From NCBI GenBank assembly GCA_002307055.1, contig DBTM01000082.1:1-57489 (forward strand): DNA of 57,489 bases, written 5' to 3'. Positions 49,316 to 57,489 of this stretch are shown here, piece by piece. Made by a program: the position numbers and the translations under genes. This stretch comes from Clostridiales bacterium UBA1316 (GTDB lineage: Bacteria > Bacillota > Clostridia > Oscillospirales > Oscillospiraceae). The notes under the pieces were generated by a model. It saw only the letters and a program-made list of their open reading frames with translations. It did not search any database and had not been told where the DNA came from. The number at the start of each line of letters is the position of its first letter. The stretch's first letter is position 1.

Positions 49316-51705
49316 TCGAGCTCACCTTAACTTCGGCCATATTAATAATAGTCATACTGACACTGCGGCACTTTCTGAAGGGAAAAATTAGCCTCAGACT
49401 GCAGTATGCCATATGGGCCTTGGTGCTGGTCAGGCTGCTTCTGCCTATTAATCTGCTTGCCAGTCCCATCAGTGTGCTTAATGCCATGCACATCGGCAGA
49501 GCATCCATAATCTCGAACGAGCCCAGTGCGCCGGTATCGGCAAACATTGAACAAACAGATGCTTCTCCCGTGAACGCTAACGCATCGCCAAATCCGCCCG
49601 CGTCTCCTGCCGCCCTTGATTGGGGCAGGCTGCTGAGTCTTGTCTGGTATACGGGAATTGCCGCTGTCGTACTCAGCCTGTTTCTGTCAAACCTCAACTT
49701 TTCCAGAAAGCTGAGAAAGACAAAAACCGAATTTCCCGTTGATCATTACAGGCTTAAAGTCTACATTGTAGAGAACTTGCCGTCTCCGTGCCTGTATGGG
49801 CTACCTGTTCCTTCGGTTTACATAACCTCAGATGTCATACATGACAAGACCAAGCTTGACCATGTGCTCACTCACGAGCTGTGTCATTACCAGCACGGCG
49901 ACCATATTTGGTCTTTTCTGCGGTCCCTGTGTCTTGCGGTTTACTGGTTTAACCCGCTCGTCTGGCTGGCGGCAGCGGTTTCGCGCCGCGACGCCGAGCT
50001 TGCCTGTGACGAATCCACAATTCTGCGTCTTGGCGAAGCAAATCGGATGGAATACGGGCGCACGCTGATCGACCTTACCTGCCAAAAGCGCAGTGCCATG
50101 GATCTGCTCTGCTATGCCACCACCATGACCGACAGCAAAAAGGGCATTCAGGAACGCATCACCCTCATTGCCAAGAATCCGAAAACAGCTGTCTTTACAA
50201 TGGTAACGGTATTTCTGATCTTGGCCTTGACGGTTGGCTGCACCTTTACAGGCGCAAAAACCGCCCTCACGCCTGCCCTGACAGCCGCAGAACCGGTTAA
50301 AGCGACCGAATCTTACGAAGGCAAGAGCAAAATCGGCACCGCCCTTGACGACGGCCACGGCGGTTATCTGCTGCCTCTCCGGGAGATTCTCGAAGCTCAG
50401 GCCTTTACGGTTGTGTGGGACAGCAATACGCAGACAATGCATGCCCAATATTACGGCACGGATGAGTATGTCTTTACCGTCGGCAGCTCCGTTATGGAAC
50501 TCCCCGGGAATATGGTACTCGATAACAATGGGCGCAAATTTGATCTGGGCGGGCCGGTCGTGCTCATTGACGGCAAGCCCTACGCCCCGGCAGTAAATCT
50601 GGGTACTTATATGGCAGCTGAAGTAAACCCCGAAACGCTCGGCATCTACATGGTCCTCACCCCGTCTCCGCTCTACACCGTATACGACGGCAAAAAGCCT
50701 TTAACGAAAGAGCAGCTGCAAAAGGTGACTAAGCTCACCATAATCAATGTTGACAGCTTAGATTTCTTAAAGGACGCGGTCAATCTGACACAGCTGAAAG
50801 CCGGCAATACCGACATGACCGATACCGGCGAATACGCCGCGACCGTATCGGGCGACATCAGCGCGCTCGCCGGGCTGACAAAGCTTACAAATATTCTCTT
50901 GTTTAACACCAATGTCACCGGCGATATCGGATCACTCGGCGGGCTGACAGATCTTGATACTCTATATTTAAATTCCACCAAGGTATCCGGCGATATCAGC
51001 GGCTTAAATAAGCTTTCCAAATTAAAAAATATCGGCTTAACGCTCCAGGATTCCGATCTTATAACAGGCAGCCTCAGCGCGCTCAGCGGCATGTCTCAGC
51101 TTGAATCCATTCAATTAAGCGGCAAAGGGATTACAGGCGACACGAGTGCCCTTGCAGGGCTGAAAAATCTTGATGGAATTAGCTTGGTTTTAGCTCCCAA
51201 CGTCACAGGTGATTTAAGCGTTCTCAAGGGATTGAAACTGACAGGTATTACTCTGTATGATACCGCTGTCACAGTTGACCTGAGCACACTCAGCGGCTTT
51301 ACGGAGCTTCAGTATCTCGGTCTGCGTTCTGACAGCATAAAGGGTGACCTAAGCGCGCTCAGCGGGCTGACAAAGCTTATTCAGCTCTTCGTGATGTCTC
51401 CCAACGTCACTGGTAGCATCAGCGCACTCAAAGGCAGTACGGATCTTGTTCAGCTCTACCTGAGCACCCCCAACATCACCGGCGACATCAGCGCGCTCAG
51501 CGGGTTAACAAATGCCATGTATATCATGCTCCCCGCCTCAAAGGTGTCCGGTGATATCGGTGCTTTGAGCGGGCTTGTGAAGCTGACGAAGCTTGACCTG
51601 TCCTCCACGAATGTATCCGGCGATATCGGCGCGCTCGCCGGGCTGAAAAATCTCACCGACATCAAGGTGACCGGCACAAAGGTCACTGGTCAAAAATCCG
51701 CGTGA
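49312..51705 (+). CDS. BlaR1-like M56 sensor protease with CuAO-N-like and leucine-rich-repeat extracellular part
   Basis: The product is 797 residues. Residues 1-310 form the M56 module: membrane helices at about 5-20, 32-50 and 107-125, the zinc site HELCHYQHGDH (H188, E189, H192) with the downstream ELACDE glutamate, and a helix at 293-310. In BlaR1 a penicillin-sensing domain follows. Here residues 335-450 resemble a copper-amine-oxidase N-domain (GGYLLPLREILEAQAFTVVW) and 470-795 are about fifteen repeats of the form T-x-V-x-GDISALSGLTKL. Signal binding outside would activate cleavage of BlaI. The repeat part is nearly duplicated in the gene at 52308. Confidence 0.88.
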   Translation: MIELTLTSAILIIVILTLRHFLKGKISLRLQYAIWALVLVRLLLPINLLASPISVLNAMHIGRASIISNEPSAPVSANIEQTDASPVNANASPNPPASPAALDWGRLLSLVWYTGIAAVVLSLFLSNLNFSRKLRKTKTEFPVDHYRLKVYIVENLPSPCLYGLPVPSVYITSDVIHDKTKLDHVLTHELCHYQHGDHIWSFLRSLCLAVYWFNPLVWLAAAVSRRDAELACDESTILRLGEANRMEYGRTLIDLTCQKRSAMDLLCYATTMTDSKKGIQERITLIAKNPKTAVFTMVTVFLILALTVGCTFTGAKTALTPALTAAEPVKATESYEGKSKIGTALDDGHGGYLLPLREILEAQAFTVVWDSNTQTMHAQYYGTDEYVFTVGSSVMELPGNMVLDNNGRKFDLGGPVVLIDGKPYAPAVNLGTYMAAEVNPETLGIYMVLTPSPLYTVYDGKKPLTKEQLQKVTKLTIINVDSLDFLKDAVNLTQLKAGNTDMTDTGEYAATVSGDISALAGLTKLTNILLFNTNVTGDIGSLGGLTDLDTLYLNSTKVSGDISGLNKLSKLKNIGLTLQDSDLITGSLSALSGMSQLESIQLSGKGITGDTSALAGLKNLDGISLVLAPNVTGDLSVLKGLKLTGITLYDTAVTVDLSTLSGFTELQYLGLRSDSIKGDLSALSGLTKLIQLFVMSPNVTGSISALKGSTDLVQLYLSTPNITGDISALSGLTNAMYIMLPASKVSGDIGALSGLVKLTKLDLSSTNVSGDIGALAGLKNLTDIKVTGTKVTGQKSA

Positions 51706-51797
51706 AATTAAATCTTTGAAGCGGAAAAGCAATTTTTTCAAATATTACACTTATAATTGAAAATAATCCATAATTATCTGAACAGAAAGGGGCCGGC

Positions 51798-52253
51798 ATG
51801 AGATACGATGAATTCAAAAAGCTCAATGACAGCGAGCTCGGCAAAAGAAAACGGTTAACCAAAAAAACCGTTATATTGATAATCGGCGTCATCGTTGTTA
51901 TTGTTCTTGGCATTGTGTTAATAAACCTGACATTAATTCGCTCTACCGACGTTACGGTCACCAAAGCGCATAATAAAGGCAACGCGTTTGTTGCCGCCGT
52001 TGAAGTAGTTAAAGCAAATTCCGGCAATTCACTCAGTATTAAGTTCCCGCCGATGTATGACGCCGTCGTCGAGAGGCTCGACGACAGCACCTTCACAGTC
52101 AAAGCCACAGCCGATATCGAATATACCGCCGGTGTCATCACAACAGTAACCTGGAGCGTCAAGATACATTTCACCTCCGACGGGAAATACACCTACGACG
52201 ACTTGAACATACCAGCCCAAAAGCTTCCAAATGCAGCCGCTCTCCCGTCTTAA
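51798..52253 (+). CDS. Hypothetical membrane-anchored protein
   Basis: The product is 151 residues. A charged N-terminus (MRYDEFKKLNDSELGKRKRL) is followed by one membrane helix (VILIIGVIVVIVLGIVLINL) and an extracytoplasmic beta-rich domain of about 100 residues. No family is recognised. AAAGGGG precedes the ATG. It sits 92 bases after the BlaR1-like gene and before its secreted twin, so it may belong to the same induced operon and act in the same response. Confidence 0.7.
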   Translation: MRYDEFKKLNDSELGKRKRLTKKTVILIIGVIVVIVLGIVLINLTLIRSTDVTVTKAHNKGNAFVAAVEVVKANSGNSLSIKFPPMYDAVVERLDDSTFTVKATADIEYTAGVITTVTWSVKIHFTSDGKYTYDDLNIPAQKLPNAAALPS

Positions 52254-52307
52254 CCCTTGACTGAATAAATTTATTAAAATATGTAAAAAGAAAAGGAATG
52301 ATGTTTT

Positions 52308-53813
52308 ATGAAAAAAGTATTGAGCCTCTTATTAGCGCTCTGTCTGCTGTCAACCGGCACCGCCGCGCTCGCGGCGTCAGCAAGCACAGCAGCCGAATCT
52401 TACGACGGCATGAGCAAAGTCAGCACCGCCTTGGGCGACGGCAACGGCGGTTATCTGCTGCCTCTGCGGGCGGTCTGGGAAGCAGCAGCCTTCACGGTGA
52501 CATGGGACGGCAGTACAAAAACGATTCATGTCCAATATTATGGCATGGATGAGTACGTCTTTACCGTCGGCAGCGCCATCATGGAGCTCCCTGGGAACAT
52601 GGTGCTCGATAACAATGGCCGCCAGTTTGATTTAGGCGGGCCGGTTGTCGTCATTGACGGTAAATGCTATGCCCCGGCAGCAAATCTGAGCAAGTATTTA
52701 GCGGCTAAAATAAACCCGGAGACGCTTGGCGTCTACATGGTCCTCACCCCGTCTCCGCTCTACACCGTATACGACGGTAAAAAGCCTTTATCGAAAGAGC
52801 AGCTGCAAAAGGTGACAATGCTCACCATCATCAATGTTGACAGCTTGGATTTCCTGAAAGATGCGCCGAATCTGACACAGCTGAAAGTCGGTGATACCGA
52901 CCTGACTGATACCGGCCAATACGCGGCAACTGTATCGGGCGACATCAGCGCACTCAGCGGGCTGACACATCTGACAAATATTTGGTTGACCAGCACCAAC
53001 GTCACCGGTGATATCAGTGCACTCGGCACGCTGACAAAGCTTGAATCCTTATACCTAATGGACACCAAGGTATCAGGCGATATCAGTGTATTAAGAAAAC
53101 TGCCAAACTTAAAAAATGTCGACTTAATTTTCCAGGATTCCGACCCGATCACAGGCAACCTGAGCGCGCTCAGCGGCATGTCGCAGCTTACAATGGTTAT
53201 GCTCAGCGGCAAAGGGATAACGGGCGACATCAGCGCACTCGCCGAGCTGAAAAACCTTGATAGCGTCAGCTTGGTTTTAGCTCCCAACGTCACAGGTGAT
53301 TTAAGCGTTCTCAAGGGATTGAAACTGACAGGTATTACTCTGTACGATACCGCCGTCACAGTTGACCTGAGCACACTCAGCAGCTTTACGGAGCTTTGGT
53401 CTCTCGGCCTGCGTTCCGACAACATAAAGGGTGACCTAAGCGCGCTCAGCGGACTGACAAAGCTTATTCAGCTCTTCGTGATGTCTCCCAACGTCACCGG
53501 CGACATCAGCGCGCTCAAAGGCAGTACGGATCTTGTTCAGCTTTACCTGAACACCCCCAACATCACCGGTGATATAGGCGCGCTCAGCGGGCTCACAAAA
53601 GCGATGTATATCATGTTACCCTCAGCAAAAGTTTCCGGCGACATCAGCGCCCTGAGCGGGCTCGCGAAGCTGACGAATCTCAACCTATCCTCCACAAGCG
53701 TAACCGGCGATATCAGCGCGCTTGCCGGGTTGAAAAACCTCGTCAATATCGATGTTTCCAACACAAAAGTTACAGGTGACATAGACGCGTTCAAAGCCGG
53801 CTTGAAATATTGA
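52308..53813 (+). CDS. Secreted CuAO-N-like/leucine-rich-repeat protein, twin of the BlaR1 extracellular part
   Basis: The product is 501 residues. The signal peptide is VLSLLLALCLLSTGTAALAA. The CuAO-N-like region spans about 25-140 (GGYLLPLRAVWEAAAFTVTW), then come about fifteen repeats (NVTGDISALGTLTKLESLYL and similar). It matches residues 335-795 of the BlaR1-like protein almost throughout; some stretches are identical in DNA, e.g. 51181-51257 with 53268-53344. So the sensor's outer domain also exists as a free secreted copy, perhaps the regulated product or a decoy. AAGGAATG-type sequence precedes the ATG. Confidence 0.85.
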   Translation: MKKVLSLLLALCLLSTGTAALAASASTAAESYDGMSKVSTALGDGNGGYLLPLRAVWEAAAFTVTWDGSTKTIHVQYYGMDEYVFTVGSAIMELPGNMVLDNNGRQFDLGGPVVVIDGKCYAPAANLSKYLAAKINPETLGVYMVLTPSPLYTVYDGKKPLSKEQLQKVTMLTIINVDSLDFLKDAPNLTQLKVGDTDLTDTGQYAATVSGDISALSGLTHLTNIWLTSTNVTGDISALGTLTKLESLYLMDTKVSGDISVLRKLPNLKNVDLIFQDSDPITGNLSALSGMSQLTMVMLSGKGITGDISALAELKNLDSVSLVLAPNVTGDLSVLKGLKLTGITLYDTAVTVDLSTLSSFTELWSLGLRSDNIKGDLSALSGLTKLIQLFVMSPNVTGDISALKGSTDLVQLYLNTPNITGDIGALSGLTKAMYIMLPSAKVSGDISALSGLAKLTNLNLSSTSVTGDISALAGLKNLVNIDVSNTKVTGDIDAFKAGLKY

Positions 53814-53844
53814 AACACGCGCTCAGTAAACCCCCGGGTCAAAA

Positions 53845-53872
53845 ATCCCCCTCCACGAAAGTGGAGGGGGAT
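53845..53872. terminator. Bidirectional terminator between the LRR gene and rny
   Basis: ATCCCCCTCCAC (53845-53856), a GAAA loop and GTGGAGGGGGAT (53861-53872) form a perfect 12-bp stem. On the minus strand TTTTTG follows, a good T-run for rny; on the plus strand the tail TGATATTA is weaker. Confidence 0.9.
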
Positions 53873-53882
53873 TGATATTATA

Positions 53883-55436
53883 TTATTTCGCGTATTCGAT
53901 GGCTTTCGTCTCTCTGAGGAGGTTGACTTTAATCTGGCCGGGGTATTCGAGGTCGTTTTCGATTTTCTTGGCGATATCGCGGGCCAGGAGAATCATCTGA
54001 TCTTCGCTGATGAGCTCGGGCTTGACCATGATGCGAATCTCGCGTCCGGCTTGAATGGCATAAGAGCTTTCAACGCCTTCAAACGAATTGGTGAGCTCCT
54101 CGAGCTTCTCCAGACGCTTGATGTAGTTTTCGATATTTTCGCGTCTGGCGCCGGGACGCGCAGCTGAAACCGTATCAGAGGCTTGTACAATGCAGGCAAT
54201 AACTGTTTTGCATTCGACATCGCCGTGGTGGGCATGGATGGCATGGATGACTTCCTCGCTCTCCTTGTACTTGCGGGCCAGATCGACACCGATTGTGACA
54301 TGGCTGCCTTCAACCTCGTGGTCGATCGATTTTCCAAGGTCATGCAGGAGACCGGCGCGTTTAGCGGCCATTGTATCAACACCAAGCTCCGCTGCCAGGA
54401 GACCTGCAATATGGGAAACCTCAATGGAATGGCTCAGGACATTCTGCCCGTAGCTTGTCCGGTATCTCATGCGGCCAAGTAACTTGATGACTTCCGGATG
54501 AAGTCCGTGGACACCGGTTTCGAATGTGGCGCGCTCGCCTTCGGATTTGATGGTTGCGTCCACTTCTTTTTTTGCTTTTTCCACCATTTCTTCGATGCGG
54601 GCCGGGTGGATACGCCCGTCCAGAATCAGTTTTTCAACGGCAATGCGGGCAATTTCGCGCCGCACAGGGTCAAAGCTTGAGAGTGTAATCGCTTCGGGTG
54701 TGTCGTCTATTATCAGGTCAACACCGGTCAGGGTCTCAATTGCGCGGATGTTTCGGCCTTCGCGGCCGATAATGCGGCCCTTCATCTCGTCATTTGGCAG
54801 GGGAACCACGGAGACGGTGGCCTCGGTAACGTGATCTGCTGCGCAGCGCTGTATGGCGATTGAAATATATTCCCGCGCCTTTTGGTCTGCTTCGTCTTTA
54901 AAGCGGGCTTCGATCTCCTTTATCTTCATGGCTGCCTCGTGGGTAACCTCAGACTCAAGATTTTTAATGAGATAGGCTTTTGCTTCCTCCGCCGTGTAGC
55001 CGGATATTTTTTCAAGCATTTCGAAGTGACTGCGTTTTAATTTCGCCACTTCTTCATAGGACGCTTCGAGTTCGGTAAGCTTCTGCGTGAGTGTTTCTGT
55101 TTTCTTTTCTAAGGTATCGGACTTTTTATCGAGTGTTTCTTCTTTTTGCTGTAGTCTGCGTTCCTGCTTCTGGAATTCAGCGCGGCGTTCTCTGACCTCG
55201 CGCTCGTATTCACTGCGGCTTTTGTGTATTTCTTCCTTTGCCTCTAAGAGGGCTTCACGCTTTTTGCTTTCGGCTGCTTTTATGGAATCATTGATAATCC
55301 TTTTCGCTTTCTCTTCCGCACTTTGTATCTCGCGCTCTGAGACCTTTTTCCGATAGGTAATCCCAAGAATAAAAGCAACTATAAAAACAACGATCACAAT
55401 GACCGTAAAGATTATAATTTCAATTGCAGAGAGCAT
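53883..55436 (-). CDS. rny: Ribonuclease Y
   Basis: The product is about 517 residues. The N-terminal membrane helix is IIIFTVIVIVVFIVAFILGI. A long charged coiled coil spans about 30-200. The KH domain contains GRIIGREGRNIRAIETLTGV, and the HD domain has the metal site HDLGKSID. The enzyme starts mRNA decay at the membrane in Firmicutes. The ATG at 55436 is at the usual distance from the helix. GGAGGTG lies 12-14 bases upstream, a little far; an in-frame ATG at 55457 has no site. It has its own promoter at 55568-55596. Confidence 0.96.
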   Translation of the reverse strand: MLSAIEIIIFTVIVIVVFIVAFILGITYRKKVSEREIQSAEEKAKRIINDSIKAAESKKREALLEAKEEIHKSRSEYEREVRERRAEFQKQERRLQQKEETLDKKSDTLEKKTETLTQKLTELEASYEEVAKLKRSHFEMLEKISGYTAEEAKAYLIKNLESEVTHEAAMKIKEIEARFKDEADQKAREYISIAIQRCAADHVTEATVSVVPLPNDEMKGRIIGREGRNIRAIETLTGVDLIIDDTPEAITLSSFDPVRREIARIAVEKLILDGRIHPARIEEMVEKAKKEVDATIKSEGERATFETGVHGLHPEVIKLLGRMRYRTSYGQNVLSHSIEVSHIAGLLAAELGVDTMAAKRAGLLHDLGKSIDHEVEGSHVTIGVDLARKYKESEEVIHAIHAHHGDVECKTVIACIVQASDTVSAARPGARRENIENYIKRLEKLEELTNSFEGVESSYAIQAGREIRIMVKPELISEDQMILLARDIAKKIENDLEYPGQIKVNLLRETKAIEYAK

Positions 55437-55517
55437 GGTAAGTATACACACCTCCATTCTTCATATTTTAATTTTTAATTTGCACAGGTAATGACATTTA
55501 GTCCATTATATATAATT

Positions 55518-55552
55518 TTTGTGAAATGTCCCCAACATTCCACAAAAATCAT
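55518..55552 (-). other. Hairpin in the rny leader
   Basis: ATTTTTGTG…CACAAAAAT arms of about 15 bases with a short ACATT/AATGT inner pairing lie between the rny promoter and start codon. It could act on rny mRNA stability, as RNase Y often limits its own level; this is inferred. Confidence 0.45.
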
Positions 55553-55567
55553 GTGACCATCTGAATT

Positions 55568-55596
55568 ATTTTACAACCCCTTTTGTGTTATGTCAA
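55568..55596 (-). promoter_or_regulatory. Promoter of rny
   Basis: On the minus strand TTGACA (55596-55591), 17 bp, and TAAAAT (55573-55568). The leader to the start codon is about 125 bases. Confidence 0.75.
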
Positions 55597-55646
55597 GTTT
55601 AATTGTATAATGTATTGTCAATTTGTACAGATAAACCCGATTTTTC

Positions 55647-55675
55647 TTGACACTTGCAGGCGTTTGAGCTAAAAT
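55647..55675 (+). promoter_or_regulatory. Promoter toward the tRNA-Arg region
   Basis: TTGACA (55647-55652), 17 bp, and TAAAAT (55670-55675). It is divergent from rny and about 200 bp before the intact tRNA-Arg, with tRNA remnants in between. Confidence 0.65.
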
Positions 55676-55722
55676 AACTTGCACCTAAGCCGCTATTTTC
55701 ATTAAATCGCAAGTATTCTCCC

Positions 55723-55771
55723 AACGCAGCAGGATAGAGCGGTTGCTTCCTAAGTGGACGGTGACCGTTCA
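55723..55771 (+). pseudogene. tRNA-Arg-like remnant 1
   Basis: The stretch GCAGCAGGATAGAGCGG, then TTGCTTCCTAAGTGGA and GGTGACCGTTC, matches the D arm, anticodon arm (TCCTAAG loop) and start of the T arm of the tRNA-Arg at 55877, with many changes. It lacks both acceptor strands. Confidence 0.6.
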
Positions 55772-55795
55772 CAGACTAATCACCATTCCATATTT

Positions 55796-55835
55796 ACCCT
55801 CATAGCTCAGGGGATAGAGCATTCGCCTCCTAAGC
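55796..55835 (+). pseudogene. tRNA-Arg-like remnant 2 (5' half)
   Basis: ACCCTCATAGCTCAGGGGAT followed by AGAGCATTCGCCTCCTAAGC is a tRNA 5' half. It ends where similarity to tRNA-Arg stops, in the anticodon loop (CCTCCTAAGC). No 3' half follows. The break point suggests past site-specific integration at the anticodon region. Confidence 0.7.
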
Positions 55836-55876
55836 AACAAGAGACCTAATGCCGTTTGCTAATTTCATACCGATTT

Positions 55877-55953
55877 GCCCTTGTAGCTCAGCTGGATAGA
55901 GCGTCCGCCTCCTAAGCGGAAGGTCAGCGGTTCGAATCCGCTCAAGGGTGCCA
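55877..55953 (+). tRNA. tRNA-Arg (anticodon CCT)
   Basis: The acceptor stem GCCCTTG pairs with CAAGGGT. The D arm contains GCTCAGCTGGATAGAGC. The anticodon stem CCGC/GCGG has loop CTCCTAA (anticodon CCT, reads AGG). The T arm is GCGGTTCGAATCCGC, and CCA is encoded. It is the target site of the integrase-bearing element to its right, judging from the position of the integrase gene and the tRNA remnants to the left. Confidence 0.95.
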
Positions 55954-55958
55954 GATAA

Positions 55959-55991
55959 CGCCGGAAACGAATTGTTTTCGGCGCTTTTCTT
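55959..55991 (+). terminator. Terminator after tRNA-Arg
   Basis: CGCCGGAAAC and GTTTTCGGCG form a 10-bp stem (one G-T pair), then CTTTTCTTT. It starts six bases after the tRNA CCA. Confidence 0.85.
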
Positions 55992-56014
55992 TGCCGAATA
56001 GTTTTAACCTTTTG

Positions 56015-56148
56015 ATTAGCAGAATGAGTGTTTTGCTAATTTTCTTCTTGCTTTTTCACGATTGACCTGTCAACTTTCTGCTAATCGGCGACCTGTTGCT
56101 TTCAATGGTTTTTACATATATTTACATTCTGCTAACGTTTTTGCTAAC
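56015..56148. repeat. Array of five TTNTGCTAAY repeats (putative integrase arm sites)
   Basis: Copies: 56015-56024 (inverted, ATTAGCAGAA), 56031-56040 (TTTTGCTAAT), 56075-56085 (TTTCTGCTAAT), 56126-56136 (ATTCTGCTAAC) and 56138-56148 (TTTTTGCTAAC). They lie between the tRNA attachment target and the integrase gene, as arm-type binding sites do in tyrosine-recombinase elements. The rest of 55992-56192 has no gene. Confidence 0.65.
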
Positions 56149-56192
56149 ACCAGAATTTCGCTTTTTTGACACGTCGTGCGTTTGCCCTATTT

Positions 56193-57489
56193 TTAGTCAA
56201 AATTAGATCCCTTTTTTGAGAGAAGGCCAAACAGCATTTGAGCAAGTTCCGGGTTTTCACTCAGTGCTTCAGCCAGCTTACTAACGTCCGGCGCTGACCC
56301 TTTCTTCCCTTTTTTGGGCTTGTAAAATGACTGCTCGAAGCGCTGCGCGTTCTGTCTCCTGTCACCGTCTATGATATGTGAATAGACGTCCGTGACCATG
56401 TTGATCTGCGAATGCCCGGTATCGCCCTGCACCGACTTGATGTCGCCGTTGTTGAGCTTCAGCTTATAGGTCGTGCTGGTATGCCGTAGAGAGTGGAAAA
56501 CGACCGTTGGCAGACCACTCTTTTTAATAAGCCTTGTAAATCCTTTGCGAATGACATGCTCTTCGTAGGGCCTGCCGTTATCCTGCGCTACGACAAGGCC
56601 ATAGTCCTGATAATCGCCCATCAGCTTCTTGACCTTATCCTGCTCCTCTTTATGCTTCACAAGCAGCCTTGCCACCGTCTCGGGTAGCCAGACACGCCGG
56701 ACGCTGCTATGGGTCTTTGGCGTCTTAAGTACCAGCATGGTTGCTCCGCTGCCTGGAATGAGAGGCGGGATCACCTTCAAAATGTCGTTACCATTCATCT
56801 GTGTGACCGCCGTCCGGCGCACCCGGGAGAGCTCCTTTTCGATGTATACGGAGGCGTTGCCCTTGACGATGTTTTGTTCGTCTGTAGTAACGCAGTCCCA
56901 GGTAAGCCCTAAGATTTCTCCGATACGCATGCTGCAGGCAAAGGCCAGATGAATACAGATTCTCAGGATTGGATCGTCGCACTGCTCCAGCGCGCGTATG
57001 ACCTCATCCGCCGTCCATATCTCCCGTTTCTCCGCTTCATGCTTGGGAAGCGTCGCATGCTCGGCAGGGTTTTTGGAGATGTATTCCCAGCGAATGGCCT
57101 GATTGAAGGCGCAGCGCAAAATACGGTGAACCTCAATGACAGTGCGAGGCGTGACCGGCTCCGGATCTCTGCCGGGTCTCGGCGCGGCAGATTGGCGCAG
57201 CAGCGTCTGATAATACTGGTCCATCATCCGCGTATTCAGCTCGGAGAGCGGAACGCTTCCGATGAAAGGCTCAACATAGTTGCGAATGATGCCCTCCCGC
57301 GCCGAATAGGTGGACATGGACCACTTATTCGCGCCGTAAACTTCAACGAATTCTTTTAGGAACGCACTGACTGTCTGCATGGCAGGTGGCGAATAGGTGC
57401 TGTTTTCAATCTGACTTTCTACCTCGGCCTTGCGTTTCAGTGCCATCTTTCGGGTGTCAAAGGTTTCTGTAAGATATGCTTCTGTAGTA
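56193..57489 (-). CDS. Tyrosine-recombinase integrase (partial; 5' end beyond window)
   Basis: There are 432 codons in the window; the frame stays open to the edge. The reading before the ATG at 57446 (TEAYLTETFDTRKMALKRKA) looks like a real arm-binding N-domain, so the true start lies outside. The core-binding domain is SAFLKEFVEVYGANKWSMST onward. The catalytic residues are Arg in ACSMRIGEILGLTWD, HSLRHTS (H, R), GHSQ and the Tyr of TDVYSHI. It integrates and excises a mobile element at the adjacent tRNA-Arg. The C-terminal tail (KPKKGKKG and a Leu-rich end) is longer than usual. Confidence 0.93.
   Translation of the reverse strand, partial: TTEAYLTETFDTRKMALKRKAEVESQIENSTYSPPAMQTVSAFLKEFVEVYGANKWSMSTYSAREGIIRNYVEPFIGSVPLSELNTRMMDQYYQTLLRQSAAPRPGRDPEPVTPRTVIEVHRILRCAFNQAIRWEYISKNPAEHATLPKHEAEKREIWTADEVIRALEQCDDPILRICIHLAFACSMRIGEILGLTWDCVTTDEQNIVKGNASVYIEKELSRVRRTAVTQMNGNDILKVIPPLIPGSGATMLVLKTPKTHSSVRRVWLPETVARLLVKHKEEQDKVKKLMGDYQDYGLVVAQDNGRPYEEHVIRKGFTRLIKKSGLPTVVFHSLRHTSTTYKLKLNNGDIKSVQGDTGHSQINMVTDVYSHIIDGDRRQNAQRFEQSFYKPKKGKKGSAPDVSKLAEALSENPELAQMLFGLLSKKGSNFD

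Noticed and set aside
50800..51700. Long minus-strand frames opposite the LRR genes
   Set aside because: They are mirror images of the repeats (LSALMSP-type strings) and have no start signals; the plus-strand genes explain the sequence.

Overview
The window looks like a chromosomal piece of an anaerobic, probably spore-forming member of the Clostridia, most like Oscillospirales. The basis is a SCIFF peptide with its radical-SAM maturase, the run DUF1385-prmC-recA-recX-rimO-pgsA, ribonuclease Y, DUF1836/DegV, strong GGAGG ribosome binding sites, frequent TTG/GTG starts and roughly even base composition. This placement is inferred from gene content only.

Layout. 1-12.5 kb: the end of enolase; a DinB-like protein; a small MITE-like insertion; a MerR regulator; an M1-type metallopeptidase; an amino-acid ABC importer whose binding protein appears circularly permuted; a DUF4349 lipoprotein; an APC permease; the SCIFF maturase and peptide; and an Orn/Lys/Arg decarboxylase-family enzyme. 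12.5-19.6 kb: a cluster of palindromes; an AraC/GyrI-like regulator; a PadR-DUF1700-SDR-SDR operon; an M23 peptidase; and several small or unknown proteins. 19.6-29.6 kb: a long minus-strand housekeeping block (lipoprotein, response regulator, histidine kinase, DUF1385, prmC, recA, recX, rimO, pgsA, DUF2156). 30-32.8 kb: an alpha/alpha-barrel glycosidase-like gene, a zinc alcohol dehydrogenase and tRNA-Leu.

32.9-38.7 kb, directly after tRNA-Leu, is a decaying defence-type island. It holds an ASCH-domain protein, a PIN-GNAT-EVE/ASCH-like fusion and a frameshifted P-loop kinase in one tight operon. Upstream of these lie two different HsdR C-terminal remnants, an ABC transporter fragment and a Fic protein. 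39-43 kb: an esterase, a DUF1566-like membrane protein and two lipoprotein genes in decay. 43-46 kb: DegV/DUF1836 and a YaiI-type protein.

46-53.8 kb carries two regulator-effector units. The first is TetR with an MFS exporter that has a very large extracytoplasmic insertion. The second is BlaI with a BlaR1-like sensor protease whose outer part is a copper-amine-oxidase-N-like plus leucine-rich-repeat domain; that domain is duplicated downstream as a separate secreted protein. The right end has ribonuclease Y, two tRNA remnants, an intact tRNA-Arg(CCT), an array of putative integrase arm sites, and a tyrosine integrase that runs off the window, marking the edge of an integrated element.

Most unusual points: the permuted binding protein, the kinase/PIN-GNAT-EVE/ASCH operon, the BlaR1-LRR sensor with its secreted twin, an eight-cysteine SCIFF peptide, and a promoter/operator/terminator leader at 31.2-31.4 kb.
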